DNA of 64,000 nt, from contig NZ_CP121699.1 in NCBI RefSeq assembly GCF_029761935.1, forward strand, positions 124,001 to 188,000, in the 5' to 3' direction. The notes beneath the pieces are model-generated. The model was not told where the DNA came from, searched no databases, and saw only the letters and a program-made list of their open reading frames with translations. The stretch is from Microbacterium testaceum. Lineage in GTDB: Bacteria > Actinomycetota > Actinomycetes > Actinomycetales > Microbacteriaceae. Below are positions 14,701-23,828 of this stretch, piece after piece (position 1 is the first letter of the stretch; each line of letters starts with the position of its first letter). The position numbers and the translations under genes were made by a program.

Positions 14701-14988
14701 TCAGACGCCCATGCGCGCGCGATCCGCTTCGTCGCGGGCGACGCGTGACCGCGTGAGCAGCGACACGAGCGCGAACGTCGTGACGGCCGGGGCCAGGACG
14801 GCGACGATCCAGAGGATCGGCGAGTCGACGCCGAGGCCCATCCACGTCAGCGCCGTCCACACGATCGCCGCCGCGGCGGCCCCCGCCAGAGGGGCGAGGA
14901 CGACGCCGCGGAGGTGACGGTGCGGAAGCGCGAAGTGCACGGCGAGGCCGATGACCGCGCCGATGATCAGTCCGAGCAGGATCTGCAC
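14701..14988 (-). CDS. small integral membrane protein of unknown function
   Basis: The 95-residue protein starts at a GTG (MQILLGLIIGAVIGLAVHF). It contains about three hydrophobic helices, at roughly residues 2-20, 27-47 and 57-80, and ends in a charged tail (RSRVARDEADRARMGV). I recognise no family. It lies ten bases downstream of the DUF3107 gene on the same strand and is probably cotranscribed with it. Confidence 0.6.
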   Translation of the reverse strand: MQILLGLIIGAVIGLAVHFALPHRHLRGVVLAPLAGAAAAAIVWTALTWMGLGVDSPILWIVAVLAPAVTTFALVSLLTRSRVARDEADRARMGV

Positions 14989-14998
14989 GGCTCGAGTG

Positions 14999-15223
14999 TC
15001 AGGCGACGAAGCCGACGCGACGCGACTCTTCGGTGCCCAGTTCGACGAACGCGAGGTTGGCGGTCGGAACGAGGTAGGAGTTGCCCTTCACGTCGGTGAA
15101 GGTGACGTGGCTGGCGGAGTTGTCGAGGGCGGCGGCGACGGCCGACTTGACGGCATCCGAACTCTCGTTCGTCTCGAAGTTCAGCTCGCGGCCGGTGTTG
15201 GTGATTCCGATGCGGATCTCCAC
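14999..15223 (-). CDS. DUF3107 family protein
   Basis: From the GTG at 15223 the protein has 74 residues: MEIRIGITNTGRELNFETNE, then AVAAALDNSASHVTFTDVKG and ANLAFVELGTEESRRVGFVA. Length and the EIRIGI...RELxxET start match the actinobacterial DUF3107 family, which has no assigned function. The start is preceded by a good ribosome binding site (aaagga, about six bases upstream). Longer readings of this frame run into the divergent adnA promoter and are not credible. Confidence 0.85.
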   Translation of the reverse strand: MEIRIGITNTGRELNFETNESSDAVKSAVAAALDNSASHVTFTDVKGNSYLVPTANLAFVELGTEESRRVGFVA

Positions 15224-15468
15224 GATGCGTCCTTTCCCCGCGGGCCGCGGTCGGCCCGGCGCGTGATTCGACTCTAGGGCAGGCTCCCGACACCGCAGCC
15301 CGCGGGAGGGGCCGCTTCGCGGACGGCGAACGCGCGCGCCTGCGCTGGGCGATCGTGCCGGGTCGAGGCGTGGACCGGGGGTGGGGCGGGGCGCCGGCCC
15401 GGGGGTGTCGGCGGGGCGCGAACCGGTGCGGCCGCGGCGTCGCACACGACGATGTCGGAGGTCGCGAT

Positions 15469-15474
15469 TAGCGT
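15469..15474 (+). promoter_or_regulatory. leaderless -10 element of adnA
   Basis: TAGCGT is followed by ggagac and the ATG at 15481, a six-base spacing. The ggag could alternatively be a ribosome binding site. Confidence 0.5.
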
Positions 15475-15480
15475 GGAGAC

Positions 15481-18400
15481 ATGCAGATCCCGGATGCCGT
15501 CGCCCTTGACGCATCTCCCGCCCGGGGAGGTGCTCTCGACACCGAGCAGCGCGTCGTCGTCGACTGGCCCGCTGCCGCGAGCGGCGTCGTCGTGGGGGCC
15601 CCGGGCTCGGGCAAGACGACCACCCTTCTGGCGCGCGTGCGCGAGCTCGTGGCATCCGGGGTTCATCCCGACGAGGTCCTCGTGCTCACGCCGACGCGGC
15701 CCGCGGCGACCGCGCTGCGCGACCCCCTCGCCCTCGCGGTGGGGCGAGCCACGTCCGGCGCTCTGGCGCGGTCGGTGGCGTCGTTCGCCTTCCAACTCGT
15801 GCGGGCGGCCGAAGTGCGTCGTGGCCTCGAACCGCCGCAGCTGCTCACCGGCGGCGACGAAGACCAGATCATCCGCGATCTGCTCGAGGGCGACGCGCTC
15901 GACGAGCTCGAGGGGCCGTCGCGGTGGCCCGCGTGGCTCGGGCCGGCGATTCGCGCCACGCGCGGTTTCCGCGGCGATCTCCGCGCGTTCCTCGCGGAAT
16001 GCACCGACCTGGGCGTCGTCTCAGACGATCTCGTCCGTCTCGCCGAGCGGTTCGACCTGCCGGTGTGGGCCTCGCTGGCGTCGTTCGCCGACGAGTACCG
16101 GGCGGTGCGCTCCGAGATGCGCGGCGCGCACCGCGACGCGGCCGATCTCGCGCGCGAGGCCGTCGCCGTCCTCGACGAGGCGCGCATCGAGCGCGGTCTG
16201 CTCGGACGCTTCTCCGCGTTGCGCTGCATCCTCGTCGACGATGCGCAAGAGCTGACAGCTGGCGGCATCGATCTGCTGCGCGCGTGCCGCGGCCTGGGGA
16301 TCGGCGTGGTCGCGTTCGGCGACCCCGACGTCGGGTCGGGAGCGTTCCGCGGCGCGACTCCCGAGAACTTCGCGCGTCTCACTCGCGAACTCGGCACGAC
16401 CGCTGCGCTCGGCGAGCCGCATCGGGGAACGCCCGAACAGATCGACCTCGTCCGTCGCGTCGTGACGCGAATCGGTGCGGCCGGGGTCGTCGCTCACCGA
16501 CGCGCACCCTCGGGCGCGGCGCCGCAGGGGTCCGTGCGCACGTACCTCCTCCGGTCCCCGGCCGAAGAGGCCGATGCCATCGCCCGTCTGCTGCGGGAAC
16601 GGCACGTCCTCGACGGTGTGCCCTGGGGCTCGTGCGCCGTGATCGCGCACGACTCGCGGCAGGTCGCGACCCTCGAGGCCGAGTTGGCCGCGCGAGAGGT
16701 GCCCGCCCGGGCGAGCGGGCCCGGACTCGCCCTCGGTGTCCAGCGACCGGTCCGCGACCTCGTGGGTCTCGTCGAGCTCGGCATGAAAGACCCCGACGAC
16801 TGGGCTCCCGACGAGGTGGTCGACGCTCTGCTCGGGACGTTCGGGGGTCTCGACCCCATCGAGCTCCGTCGGCTGCGCACGGCACTCCGGCACGACGAGC
16901 TCGGCGCCGGGGGAGCACGCACGGCGACCGAGCTGCTCGTCTCCGGCGTGCGCTTCCCTCTCGAACTCGAGACCGTCGACACGCGCGAGGCGCGTCGTGC
17001 CGCGCGGCTGGGTGAGACCCTGGCCGCCCTTCGGGCGCAGGCCCTCTCGCGCGCGACACCCCACGAACTGCTGTGGACCGCGTGGGAGCGCAGCGGACTC
17101 TCCCGTTCGTGGCGCGAGGCCGTCCGCGGGCACGGGCCGATCGCCGAACAGGCCGACCGCGACCTCGACGCCGTCGTCGCGCTCTTCCAGGCGGCGAAGC
17201 GCTACACCGAACGCGAACCCGACGGCGAGGCGTCGGTCTTCCTGCGGGCCGTCCTCGACAGTGACGTCGCCGAAGACCGCATCGAGCAGCCCGCCGTCGT
17301 CGACACGGTCCGCGTGCTCACCCCCGCGGCTGCGGCCGGCACCGCGTTCGACACGGTCATCATCGCGGGGGTGCAAGACGGGGTGTGGCCCAACACCCGC
17401 CTGCGCGGCGGCCTGCTCGAGACCTGGCGTCTGGCCGACGCGGTGCAGAACCCCGACCTCCCCGCCGCGGGCATGCTCGACCGCCGTCGCGCGGCCATGC
17501 ACGACGAGCTCAGGTTGTTCGTCCGCGCCCTGAGCCGGGCCGGTTCGCTTCTCGTCGTCACCGCCGTCGACGACGACGACACCGGGCCCAGCGTGCTGTT
17601 CGAGATGCTCCCGGCGCCCGAGCCGGCGGCATCCATTCCCGAACATCCGCTGTCGTTGCGGGGTCTCGTCGCTCGGCACCGGCGTTCGCTGACCGCGCCG
17701 CGGGTTCCCGCGACCGAACGTGCCCACGCGGCGGGCCAGCTCGCGCTGCTCGCAACAGCCGGGGTCGCCGGTGCGGCGCCTGAGCAGTGGTACGGCGTGG
17801 CCGCACCCACCTCGTCGGCACCCCTGCGCGACCTGACGCGCGAAGACGTCCGCGTCTCGCCGTCGCGCCTGCACGCTCTCGAAGAATGCGAGCTCGACTG
17901 GGTCATCGCCGACCTCGGCGGTGACCGGGGCGGGACGACGGCCGGCATCGGCACGATCATCCACGCGGCGCTCGAGACGGCGGCGTCGTCGTCCGAAGAC
18001 GACCTCTGGGCCGTGGTCGACGAGCGCTGGGGCGAGCTGGCCTTCGACGCCGTGTGGCGCGAGCGGGCCGAACGCACCCGTGCGCGCGAACTGATTCGTC
18101 GTCTGGCCGCGTACCTGCGTCGGTTCGATGACGCGGGCGGGCGCTTGATCGGCGCCGAGCGGCACTTCGAGGTGCCGATCCCCATCGCGGATGCCGGCGA
18201 GCACGGCGCCGTGCTGAGCGGCGACATCGATCGGGTCGAGGTGACACCCGCGGGAGAGGTCGTGATCGTCGACCTCAAGACCGGCAAGAGCGAGCCCCAG
18301 ACCGACGCCAAGGTCGCCGACAACCCCCAGCTCGCGGCGTACCAGCTGGCGTTCTCGTCGGGCGCGATCGAGCAGGTCGCGGGGCTGCCCTCGGGTGGGG

Positions 18401-18627
18401 CGAAGCTGCTCGTACTGCGTCCGACCGCGGCCAAGAAGGACTACGCCGAACCGACGCAGAAGCCGTTCGACGACGCGCAGCGCGCGCAGTTCGTCGAGCG
18501 GGTGCAGCGCGCGGTCGAGGTGATGCGCGGCACGAGCTTCGCCGCCCCGTACGAAGTCCACTGCCGAGACGAATTCTCGTACGGCCTGTGCCGCATTCAC
18601 ACGGTCTCGGCGGTGAGTGCGTCATGA
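15481..18627 (+). CDS. adnA: AdnA-like helicase-nuclease subunit (UvrD/RecB superfamily)
   Basis: The 1048-residue product has an N-terminal superfamily 1 motor with Walker A GAPGSGKTTT (Lys about 45) and a degenerate Walker B, ILVDDAQELTAGG (DDAQ instead of the usual DEYQ/DEAQ). This fits the AdnA subunit, whose motor is secondary in mycobacterial AdnAB. The C-terminal 150 residues form a RecB-type PD-(D/E)XK nuclease: SGDIDRVEV, VVIVDLKTGKSEPQ and NPQLAAYQLAF. Cysteines in LEECELDW and in HCRDEFSYGLCRIH flank it and could ligate a metal or Fe-S centre. With AdnB it would resect double-strand breaks for recombination. adnB follows 52 bases downstream. Confidence 0.85.
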   Translation: MQIPDAVALDASPARGGALDTEQRVVVDWPAAASGVVVGAPGSGKTTTLLARVRELVASGVHPDEVLVLTPTRPAATALRDPLALAVGRATSGALARSVASFAFQLVRAAEVRRGLEPPQLLTGGDEDQIIRDLLEGDALDELEGPSRWPAWLGPAIRATRGFRGDLRAFLAECTDLGVVSDDLVRLAERFDLPVWASLASFADEYRAVRSEMRGAHRDAADLAREAVAVLDEARIERGLLGRFSALRCILVDDAQELTAGGIDLLRACRGLGIGVVAFGDPDVGSGAFRGATPENFARLTRELGTTAALGEPHRGTPEQIDLVRRVVTRIGAAGVVAHRRAPSGAAPQGSVRTYLLRSPAEEADAIARLLRERHVLDGVPWGSCAVIAHDSRQVATLEAELAAREVPARASGPGLALGVQRPVRDLVGLVELGMKDPDDWAPDEVVDALLGTFGGLDPIELRRLRTALRHDELGAGGARTATELLVSGVRFPLELETVDTREARRAARLGETLAALRAQALSRATPHELLWTAWERSGLSRSWREAVRGHGPIAEQADRDLDAVVALFQAAKRYTEREPDGEASVFLRAVLDSDVAEDRIEQPAVVDTVRVLTPAAAAGTAFDTVIIAGVQDGVWPNTRLRGGLLETWRLADAVQNPDLPAAGMLDRRRAAMHDELRLFVRALSRAGSLLVVTAVDDDDTGPSVLFEMLPAPEPAASIPEHPLSLRGLVARHRRSLTAPRVPATERAHAAGQLALLATAGVAGAAPEQWYGVAAPTSSAPLRDLTREDVRVSPSRLHALEECELDWVIADLGGDRGGTTAGIGTIIHAALETAASSSEDDLWAVVDERWGELAFDAVWRERAERTRARELIRRLAAYLRRFDDAGGRLIGAERHFEVPIPIADAGEHGAVLSGDIDRVEVTPAGEVVIVDLKTGKSEPQTDAKVADNPQLAAYQLAFSSGAIEQVAGLPSGGAKLLVLRPTAAKKDYAEPTQKPFDDAQRAQFVERVQRAVEVMRGTSFAAPYEVHCRDEFSYGLCRIHTVSAVSAS

Positions 18628-18679
18628 CCGCTGTTCTCCCAGCTCTCAGGGGCGCCCGCCGACGCTCGAGGAGGACGTT

Positions 18680-21600
18680 GTGAGCGCTGTGCTCTCTGCC
18701 GCGACGATCGCCGCGGCCCTCGGGCAGTTCCCGCCGACCGTCGAGCAGACCGCCGTCATCGAAGCCCCCCTCGCCCCCGCCCTCGTCGTCGCGGGCGCCG
18801 GCAGCGGCAAGACCGAGACCATGGCCGGGCGCGTCGTCTGGCTCGTGGCGAACGGACTGGTCCGGCGCGACGAGGTGCTCGGGCTGACGTTCACGCGAAA
18901 GGCGGCCGGAGAGCTGGCCGAGCGCATCCAGCGCCGTCTGCAGCGTCTGTCGGAGTTCGAGACACGGGGGCTGCTGCCCGCGCTGCCCGCTCTTCACGAG
19001 GCCGGCCGGCTGTCGGTGTTCGCCGACGTCGCTCGACTCGAGGGGGCGAAAGCCGACGCGGCTCGGCGGGACGTCCTCGATGCTCTCGCCGCCGAGGTCG
19101 GGGCGGCCGACGCCGGTCTCGACGAGGGCGACCAACTCCTGCACCGGCCCACCGTGTCGACCTACAACAGCTTCGCCGACTCGATCGTGCGCGAGCACGG
19201 GCTGCGCATCGGTCGTGATTCCGAGGCGGCCGTGATGTCGGAATCGGCGGCATGGTTGCTCATGCGAAGGGTCGTCTTCGCCTCCGACGACCCCCGCCTC
19301 GAGGAGCGCCAAGAATCCCCGCGCACGCTGATCGACGCGGCACTGCGGATCGCCCGCGACGGCGTCGACAACCTCGTCGACCTCGAGAAGCTCGCCGCCT
19401 TCCCGGACGAGTTCGGTCGCATCGTCGAGCGCCCGTCGACCTCGGCCCGCGTCGGCGTCTACAAAGACGTGGCCGACGCCGCGACCCGGGTGTCGGCGTT
19501 GTCGCTGCTCGCGCGGCTCGCGGCCGATTACGACCGCGAGAAAGCGCGGCTGGGTGTCATGGACTTCGCCGATCAGGTGGCCGGCGCGCTGCGCATCGCC
19601 CAGGAGCATCCCGCGGTCGTCGAAGAACTGCGCGCGCGCTATCGCGTCGTGCTACTCGACGAGTACCAGGACACCTCGGTCGTTCAGACCGACCTGCTGG
19701 CGACCCTGTTCGGCGGGACCGGCGTCATGGCCGTCGGCGACCCGCACCAGGCCATCTACGCCTGGCGCGGCGCCAGTGCCGGAAACCTCGGCGGCTTCCC
19801 CGACGCCTTCGCCTCGACGGGCGGATGTCAGCGATTCGCCCTCTTGACGAGCTGGCGCAACAGCGCGCGCGTGCTCGACGCCGCCAACGCCGTGCTGGCG
19901 CCCCTCGCCTCGCGGGCGGCCGTCGCGGTCGAAGAGCTCCGCTCGCGGCCGGGGGCTCCCGACGGGGTGGTCGAGATCGCGTTCGAGAACGACCTCGACG
20001 CAGAGGCCGACCGTGTCGCGTCGTGGTTCGTCGGCGTCCGCGCGGCTCGTGCCGCAGAGGGACGCGGCACCACGGGAGCGGTGCTGTTCCGCAGCAAGAA
20101 GCACATGGTGCGCTTCGGCGATGCGCTCGGGCGGCGCGGCATCCCTCATCGCATCCTCGGGCTGGGCGGCCTGCTGACCACTCCCGAGGTCGTCGATGTC
20201 GTGTCGGTCCTGCGGGTCATCAGCGACCCCGAGGCGGGGTCCGCCCTGATCCGCCTGCTGTCCGGCCCCCGCTGGGCCGTCGGTCTCGCGGATCTCCGCG
20301 CTCTCGCGCAGCTCGCCCGCCGCCTGGCCACCCACGACGTCGCCCTGCAGCCGCTCGCGCCCGAGACCGTGGACCGTCTGCGCTCGACCCCCGGAGCCGA
20401 TCGGGCATCGCTCGTCGACGCCCTCGACTTCGTCACGCGCCAGACCGACGGTCACGGCTGGCTCACCGACATCACCCCAGAGGGACGCGCGCGCCTCCGC
20501 GAGGCGGGAGCGGTGTTCGCCGCGCTGAGGCGCAGCGTCGGTGCTCCCATCCCCGAACTCATCCGGCTGATCGAGGCCGAGCTCCGTCTCGACATCGAGC
20601 TCGCGGCCAACGAAGCCCGCGGCCCGGCGCGCATCGCCTCGGCGCAGCTGCGCGCTTTCGTCGACGAGATTCGCGGGTTCCTCGCCGCGGACGAGTCCGG
20701 ATCGGTGCCGAGCCTGCTCGCCTGGCTCGACCACGCCGAACAGGCAGACGAATTCGCGCCCCGCACCGAGCCGCCCGAAGACGACGTGGTGCAGCTCCTT
20801 ACGATCCACGGCTCGAAGGGCCTCGAATGGGACGCCGTGGCAGTCGTGCGTCTCGTGACCGACGAGCTGCCCTCGCTGCCCCGTGACACGAAGGGGTGGC
20901 TGGGATTCGGCATCCTGCCGTCGGAGTTCCGGGGCGACTCCGCGTGGCTCCCGGTGTTCGGGTGGCGCGGGGCCGAGACGCAGCAGGACCTCAAAGCGGC
21001 GATCGACGCGTTCGTCGCCGACAACCGGGCGCGTCAGCTCGATGAGGACCGGCGTCTCGCCTACGTGGCATTCACACGCGCCAGGGATCATCTCATGCTG
21101 TCGGGATCGAGCTGGTCGGGCACGAAGCGCCCGCGGAGACCCAGCATCTTCCTCGACGAGGCGGCCGAGGCGCTCGGCGTTGAGCTGACCGTCGACGAGG
21201 CGGGGGAGGACCCCTACGACGGCGAGAGGCGCCTGCTGCAGTGGCCGCTCGACCCGCTCGGCGCGCGGCGCACAGCGATCTCGGGCGCGGTGAGCGCCGT
21301 CACCGCGGCGCGCGCGGCGCCTCCGGCCGACCCCGACGACGACCTCGAACTGCTTCTCGCCGAACGCGCCGACCGCCTCCGACCCGTGCACACGCCGGCT
21401 CCGACGCGTATCCCGGCGTCGCGGTTCATGGATTTCGTCGCCGACTACGGTCGGGCGGTCGAAGAGCTGCGCCGCCCCATGCCGGAACGCCCGTACCGGC
21501 AGACGCGTCTGGGTACCCTTTTCCACGCCTGGGTCGAGCAGCGCTCCGGGCTGGTCGGTGCGGGGATCGGGCTCGACGACGACGGCCTGTGGGACGACGA

Positions 21601-21967
21601 CGAGCACGGAGCGTCTGCGGCGGATGCGGCGGAACTCGAGCGACTGCGCGCCTGCTTCGAGCGCTCGGAATGGGCGGGGTTGCGGCCCCTCGAGGTCGAA
21701 ACCGAGATCGACTTCGTCACGACCCGCCTCGACGGTCGCGAGCACGTCGTCATCTGCAAGCTGGATGCCGTGTACCGCCGCGGCGACAGGTACGAGATCG
21801 TCGACTGGAAGACGGGTCGCCCGCCCACCAGCGAGCCCGAGCGTCGCTCGCGCATGCTGCAGCTCGAGCTCTATCGCGAGGCGTACCACGCGAAACACGG
21901 CATCGACCTCGACCTGATCGATGTGGCCCTGTTCTACGTCGGCGACGAACTGGTGCTGCGGGGCTGA
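18680..21967 (+). CDS. adnB: AdnB-like helicase-nuclease subunit (UvrD/RecB superfamily)
   Basis: From the GTG at 18680, which has a strong aggagg site five bases upstream, the protein has 1095 residues. That start is preferred over an in-frame GTG at 18617 inside adnA. Full helicase motifs are present: GAGSGKTETMAG, TFTRKAAGEL, LLDEYQDTSVVQ, VGDPHQAIYAWRGA, LTSWRNS, TIHGSKGLEWDAV and YVAFTRARDHL. This is therefore the lead motor. The C-terminal nuclease carries HVVICKLDAVY and YEIVDWKTGRPP. Together with AdnA it replaces RecBCD/AddAB as the end-resection machine in Actinobacteria. Confidence 0.9.
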   Translation: MSAVLSAATIAAALGQFPPTVEQTAVIEAPLAPALVVAGAGSGKTETMAGRVVWLVANGLVRRDEVLGLTFTRKAAGELAERIQRRLQRLSEFETRGLLPALPALHEAGRLSVFADVARLEGAKADAARRDVLDALAAEVGAADAGLDEGDQLLHRPTVSTYNSFADSIVREHGLRIGRDSEAAVMSESAAWLLMRRVVFASDDPRLEERQESPRTLIDAALRIARDGVDNLVDLEKLAAFPDEFGRIVERPSTSARVGVYKDVADAATRVSALSLLARLAADYDREKARLGVMDFADQVAGALRIAQEHPAVVEELRARYRVVLLDEYQDTSVVQTDLLATLFGGTGVMAVGDPHQAIYAWRGASAGNLGGFPDAFASTGGCQRFALLTSWRNSARVLDAANAVLAPLASRAAVAVEELRSRPGAPDGVVEIAFENDLDAEADRVASWFVGVRAARAAEGRGTTGAVLFRSKKHMVRFGDALGRRGIPHRILGLGGLLTTPEVVDVVSVLRVISDPEAGSALIRLLSGPRWAVGLADLRALAQLARRLATHDVALQPLAPETVDRLRSTPGADRASLVDALDFVTRQTDGHGWLTDITPEGRARLREAGAVFAALRRSVGAPIPELIRLIEAELRLDIELAANEARGPARIASAQLRAFVDEIRGFLAADESGSVPSLLAWLDHAEQADEFAPRTEPPEDDVVQLLTIHGSKGLEWDAVAVVRLVTDELPSLPRDTKGWLGFGILPSEFRGDSAWLPVFGWRGAETQQDLKAAIDAFVADNRARQLDEDRRLAYVAFTRARDHLMLSGSSWSGTKRPRRPSIFLDEAAEALGVELTVDEAGEDPYDGERRLLQWPLDPLGARRTAISGAVSAVTAARAAPPADPDDDLELLLAERADRLRPVHTPAPTRIPASRFMDFVADYGRAVEELRRPMPERPYRQTRLGTLFHAWVEQRSGLVGAGIGLDDDGLWDDDEHGASAADAAELERLRACFERSEWAGLRPLEVETEIDFVTTRLDGREHVVICKLDAVYRRGDRYEIVDWKTGRPPTSEPERRSRMLQLELYREAYHAKHGIDLDLIDVALFYVGDELVLRG

Positions 21968-22029
21968 CGCCACGGCTTGAGCTGGGAGGGGCCGTCCGCT
22001 CGCGGCCGTGACCCGGGCGCCGAGAGGTG

Positions 22030-22209
22030 GTTTGGGGCGCTTCAGGTGCATTGGGGTGGTCAGCGTCCGCCCCGGTGCACGGAGGGCGCCCCAATGCGAC
22101 GGTTTGTTCCCCGGTCAGGGTGCTGAAGCTGTCGCGGCGGGGTTTGGGGCGCGTTTTGTCGTTTGGGGCGCGAGAAAACCGCCCCAAACGACAGAACCCG
22201 CCCCAAACC
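22030..22209. repeat. TTTGGGGCG word cluster with nested hairpins in a convergent gap
   Basis: The 257-base gap between adnB and the phosphotransferase-fold gene holds at least seven copies or variants of TTTGGGGCG in both orientations (near 22030, 22050, 22086, 22143, 22162, 22180 and 22199). The central pair, 22157-22170 and 22180-22193, is a perfect 14-base inverted repeat with a nine-base loop. It is nested in an 11-base pair, 22141-22151 and 22199-22209. The hairpin may terminate both convergent genes, but that does not explain the extra words. Confidence 0.85.
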
Positions 22210-22224
22210 GCGGGGAGGGCCCCG

Positions 22225-23721
22225 TCAGGCCCCGTCGCCGGAGACGCCCCAGCGGCGCAGTGCGGCGCGGCTCGCGCGAGCGGCGTCTTCTTCGTCGTCG
22301 ATGTGCGCGGCGTCACCCTCGGCGGGATGCTGATCCTCGGATGCGTCGCCGCCGAACGTGTTCTCGTCGCGGACGGCGGGCCCGGCCGGGTCGGCGGACA
22401 CCGCGGCGCGCGACCAGAGCGAGGTCGCGTCGGTGTCTCCGCTGAGTGCGGGCCCCTGAGTGCGGTCGTCCTTCGGTTCCCGGGCGTCGCCCTCCGCCCA
22501 CCCGTCGAGGTCGAGCGGTTCGGTCGCGCCGGGCTCGACGCTGTCGGGGACGGGCAGCCGGTCGACGTGGAGCGCTCCGCTGTCGGCGTCCGATTCCTTC
22601 GCGTTCGCGAGGGCTTCGGCGAGGGCCTCGGCAGCCGTGGCGCGGTCGCGCTCAGCGGACAGATACAGCGAGAGGGCTTCGGGGTCGTAGGCGTCGGTCT
22701 GCATCGAGGTGTCGACCGCGGCCGGGGCGGAGACCGGGGGGACGCTCTCGACGAGGGCCATCGCGTCGTCGATGTCGCTGCGCGAGTCGGGCACGATGTG
22801 GTCGCCGCGCACGCCGTCGGCCAGGGCGTCGAGCAGGGCGACGGCGTCGGCGACGACGTCGGTCTCGCCGGCGTCGTGGCCGTGCACGAGCCACCGGGCG
22901 AACTCGAGCTCGGCGTACAGCCGGGCGCGCTCGCGCAGCAGGGGATCGGGGGAGCGGTCGCCCGCGGCGGCGTATCCGGCGTGCACGTCGTCGGCGGCCA
23001 GGGGAGCGGATGCCAACCAGCGCAGGTCCACGGCCGGGTCGCCGACACTGAGCCCGGCCCAGTCGAGGATGCCGACCACGTGGGGGATCTCGTCCTCGTC
23101 GTCGGCGAGGAGGATGGAGGAGCTGGTCGCTCCGCCCAGGACGACCGCCGATTCGAAGCGCCACAGGTTGTCGACGTCGAGCGCGCGGCGCCAGCGCAGC
23201 ATGAGGTCGTCGCTGACGCGTCCGGTCGCATCGGCGCGGTCGAGGAGTCGCTTGACGTCGTCGCGCACCTGCTCGGGGGAGCGCACGGGGAGTCCGTCGG
23301 TGCGGACGATCGACACGGGGAGTGCGTGCACGGCGGCTAGGGCTCCGCCGATGGCGGGTGCGTAGCCGGGGCCCTTGGGCAGGTGCGCGGGGTCGATGCG
23401 GTAGCCGTCGATGCGGTCGACGATGAGCACGCGCTGCGTTCCGGAGCCGCTTTCTCCGATCACCTCGGGCACGGCGAAGGGGAGGAGGGCGCGGACGCCC
23501 GCCGTGAGCGCGTGCAGGGCGCGCGATTCGGCGGCGAGGTCGGGGGCCGCCTCTTCGCCGGCCGGCATGCGGATGACGACCTCGCGCCCGTCGGCGGTGC
23601 GCGCGAGAGCGGCATCGAAGCGACCTGCGGCGTTCTCGGTCAGGGTGCTGACGTTCGAGAAGGCTGCACCGGGCAGGGCCGTTGTCGCCGACGCGGCTAA
23701 AATGAGGGGCGAGCGTGCCAT
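22225..23721 (-). CDS. APH/phosphotransferase-fold protein lacking the HGD catalytic motif
   Basis: From the ATG at 23721 the product has 498 residues. Residues 1-300 follow the aminoglycoside/macrolide phosphotransferase fold: EVVIRMPAG (nucleotide lysine region replaced by Arg), PFAVPEVIGE, VLIVDRIDGYRID, IGGALAAVHALP, and the late motif GILDWAGLSVGDPAVDLRWL (metal Asp about 220). Where kinases have HGDLxxxNxL, this protein reads LGGATSSSIL (about 195-204), so the catalytic Asp and Asn are absent. Residues of about 330-498 form a long acidic, probably disordered tail. It may be a pseudokinase; ligand unknown. Its position beside nudC-uvrD2 is like that of phosphotransferase genes in related genomes. 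Confidence 0.75.
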   Translation of the reverse strand: MARSPLILAASATTALPGAAFSNVSTLTENAAGRFDAALARTADGREVVIRMPAGEEAAPDLAAESRALHALTAGVRALLPFAVPEVIGESGSGTQRVLIVDRIDGYRIDPAHLPKGPGYAPAIGGALAAVHALPVSIVRTDGLPVRSPEQVRDDVKRLLDRADATGRVSDDLMLRWRRALDVDNLWRFESAVVLGGATSSSILLADDEDEIPHVVGILDWAGLSVGDPAVDLRWLASAPLAADDVHAGYAAAGDRSPDPLLRERARLYAELEFARWLVHGHDAGETDVVADAVALLDALADGVRGDHIVPDSRSDIDDAMALVESVPPVSAPAAVDTSMQTDAYDPEALSLYLSAERDRATAAEALAEALANAKESDADSGALHVDRLPVPDSVEPGATEPLDLDGWAEGDAREPKDDRTQGPALSGDTDATSLWSRAAVSADPAGPAVRDENTFGGDASEDQHPAEGDAAHIDDEEDAARASRAALRRWGVSGDGA

Positions 23722-23727
23722 GCCCCC

Positions 23728-23733
23728 AGGGTA
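23728..23733 (-). promoter_or_regulatory. leaderless -10 element of the phosphotransferase-fold gene
   Basis: On the minus strand TACCCT is followed by gggggc and the ATG at 23721. The six-base spacing selects this ATG over readings that start further upstream. Confidence 0.5.
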
Positions 23734-23828
23734 GGTCGGGCCTTCCTTCACCGGCCCGCGCCACGCCCTTGACCGAGGAGGTCGGTCGTCCGACCGCCGC
23801 TTGCCGCCCGCCGTCAGAGAGGTGTTCG

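Noticed and set aside
16021..18600. 859-codon minus-strand open frame inside adnA
   Set aside because: It is antisense to a protein with clear helicase and nuclease motifs, with composition typical of shadow frames.
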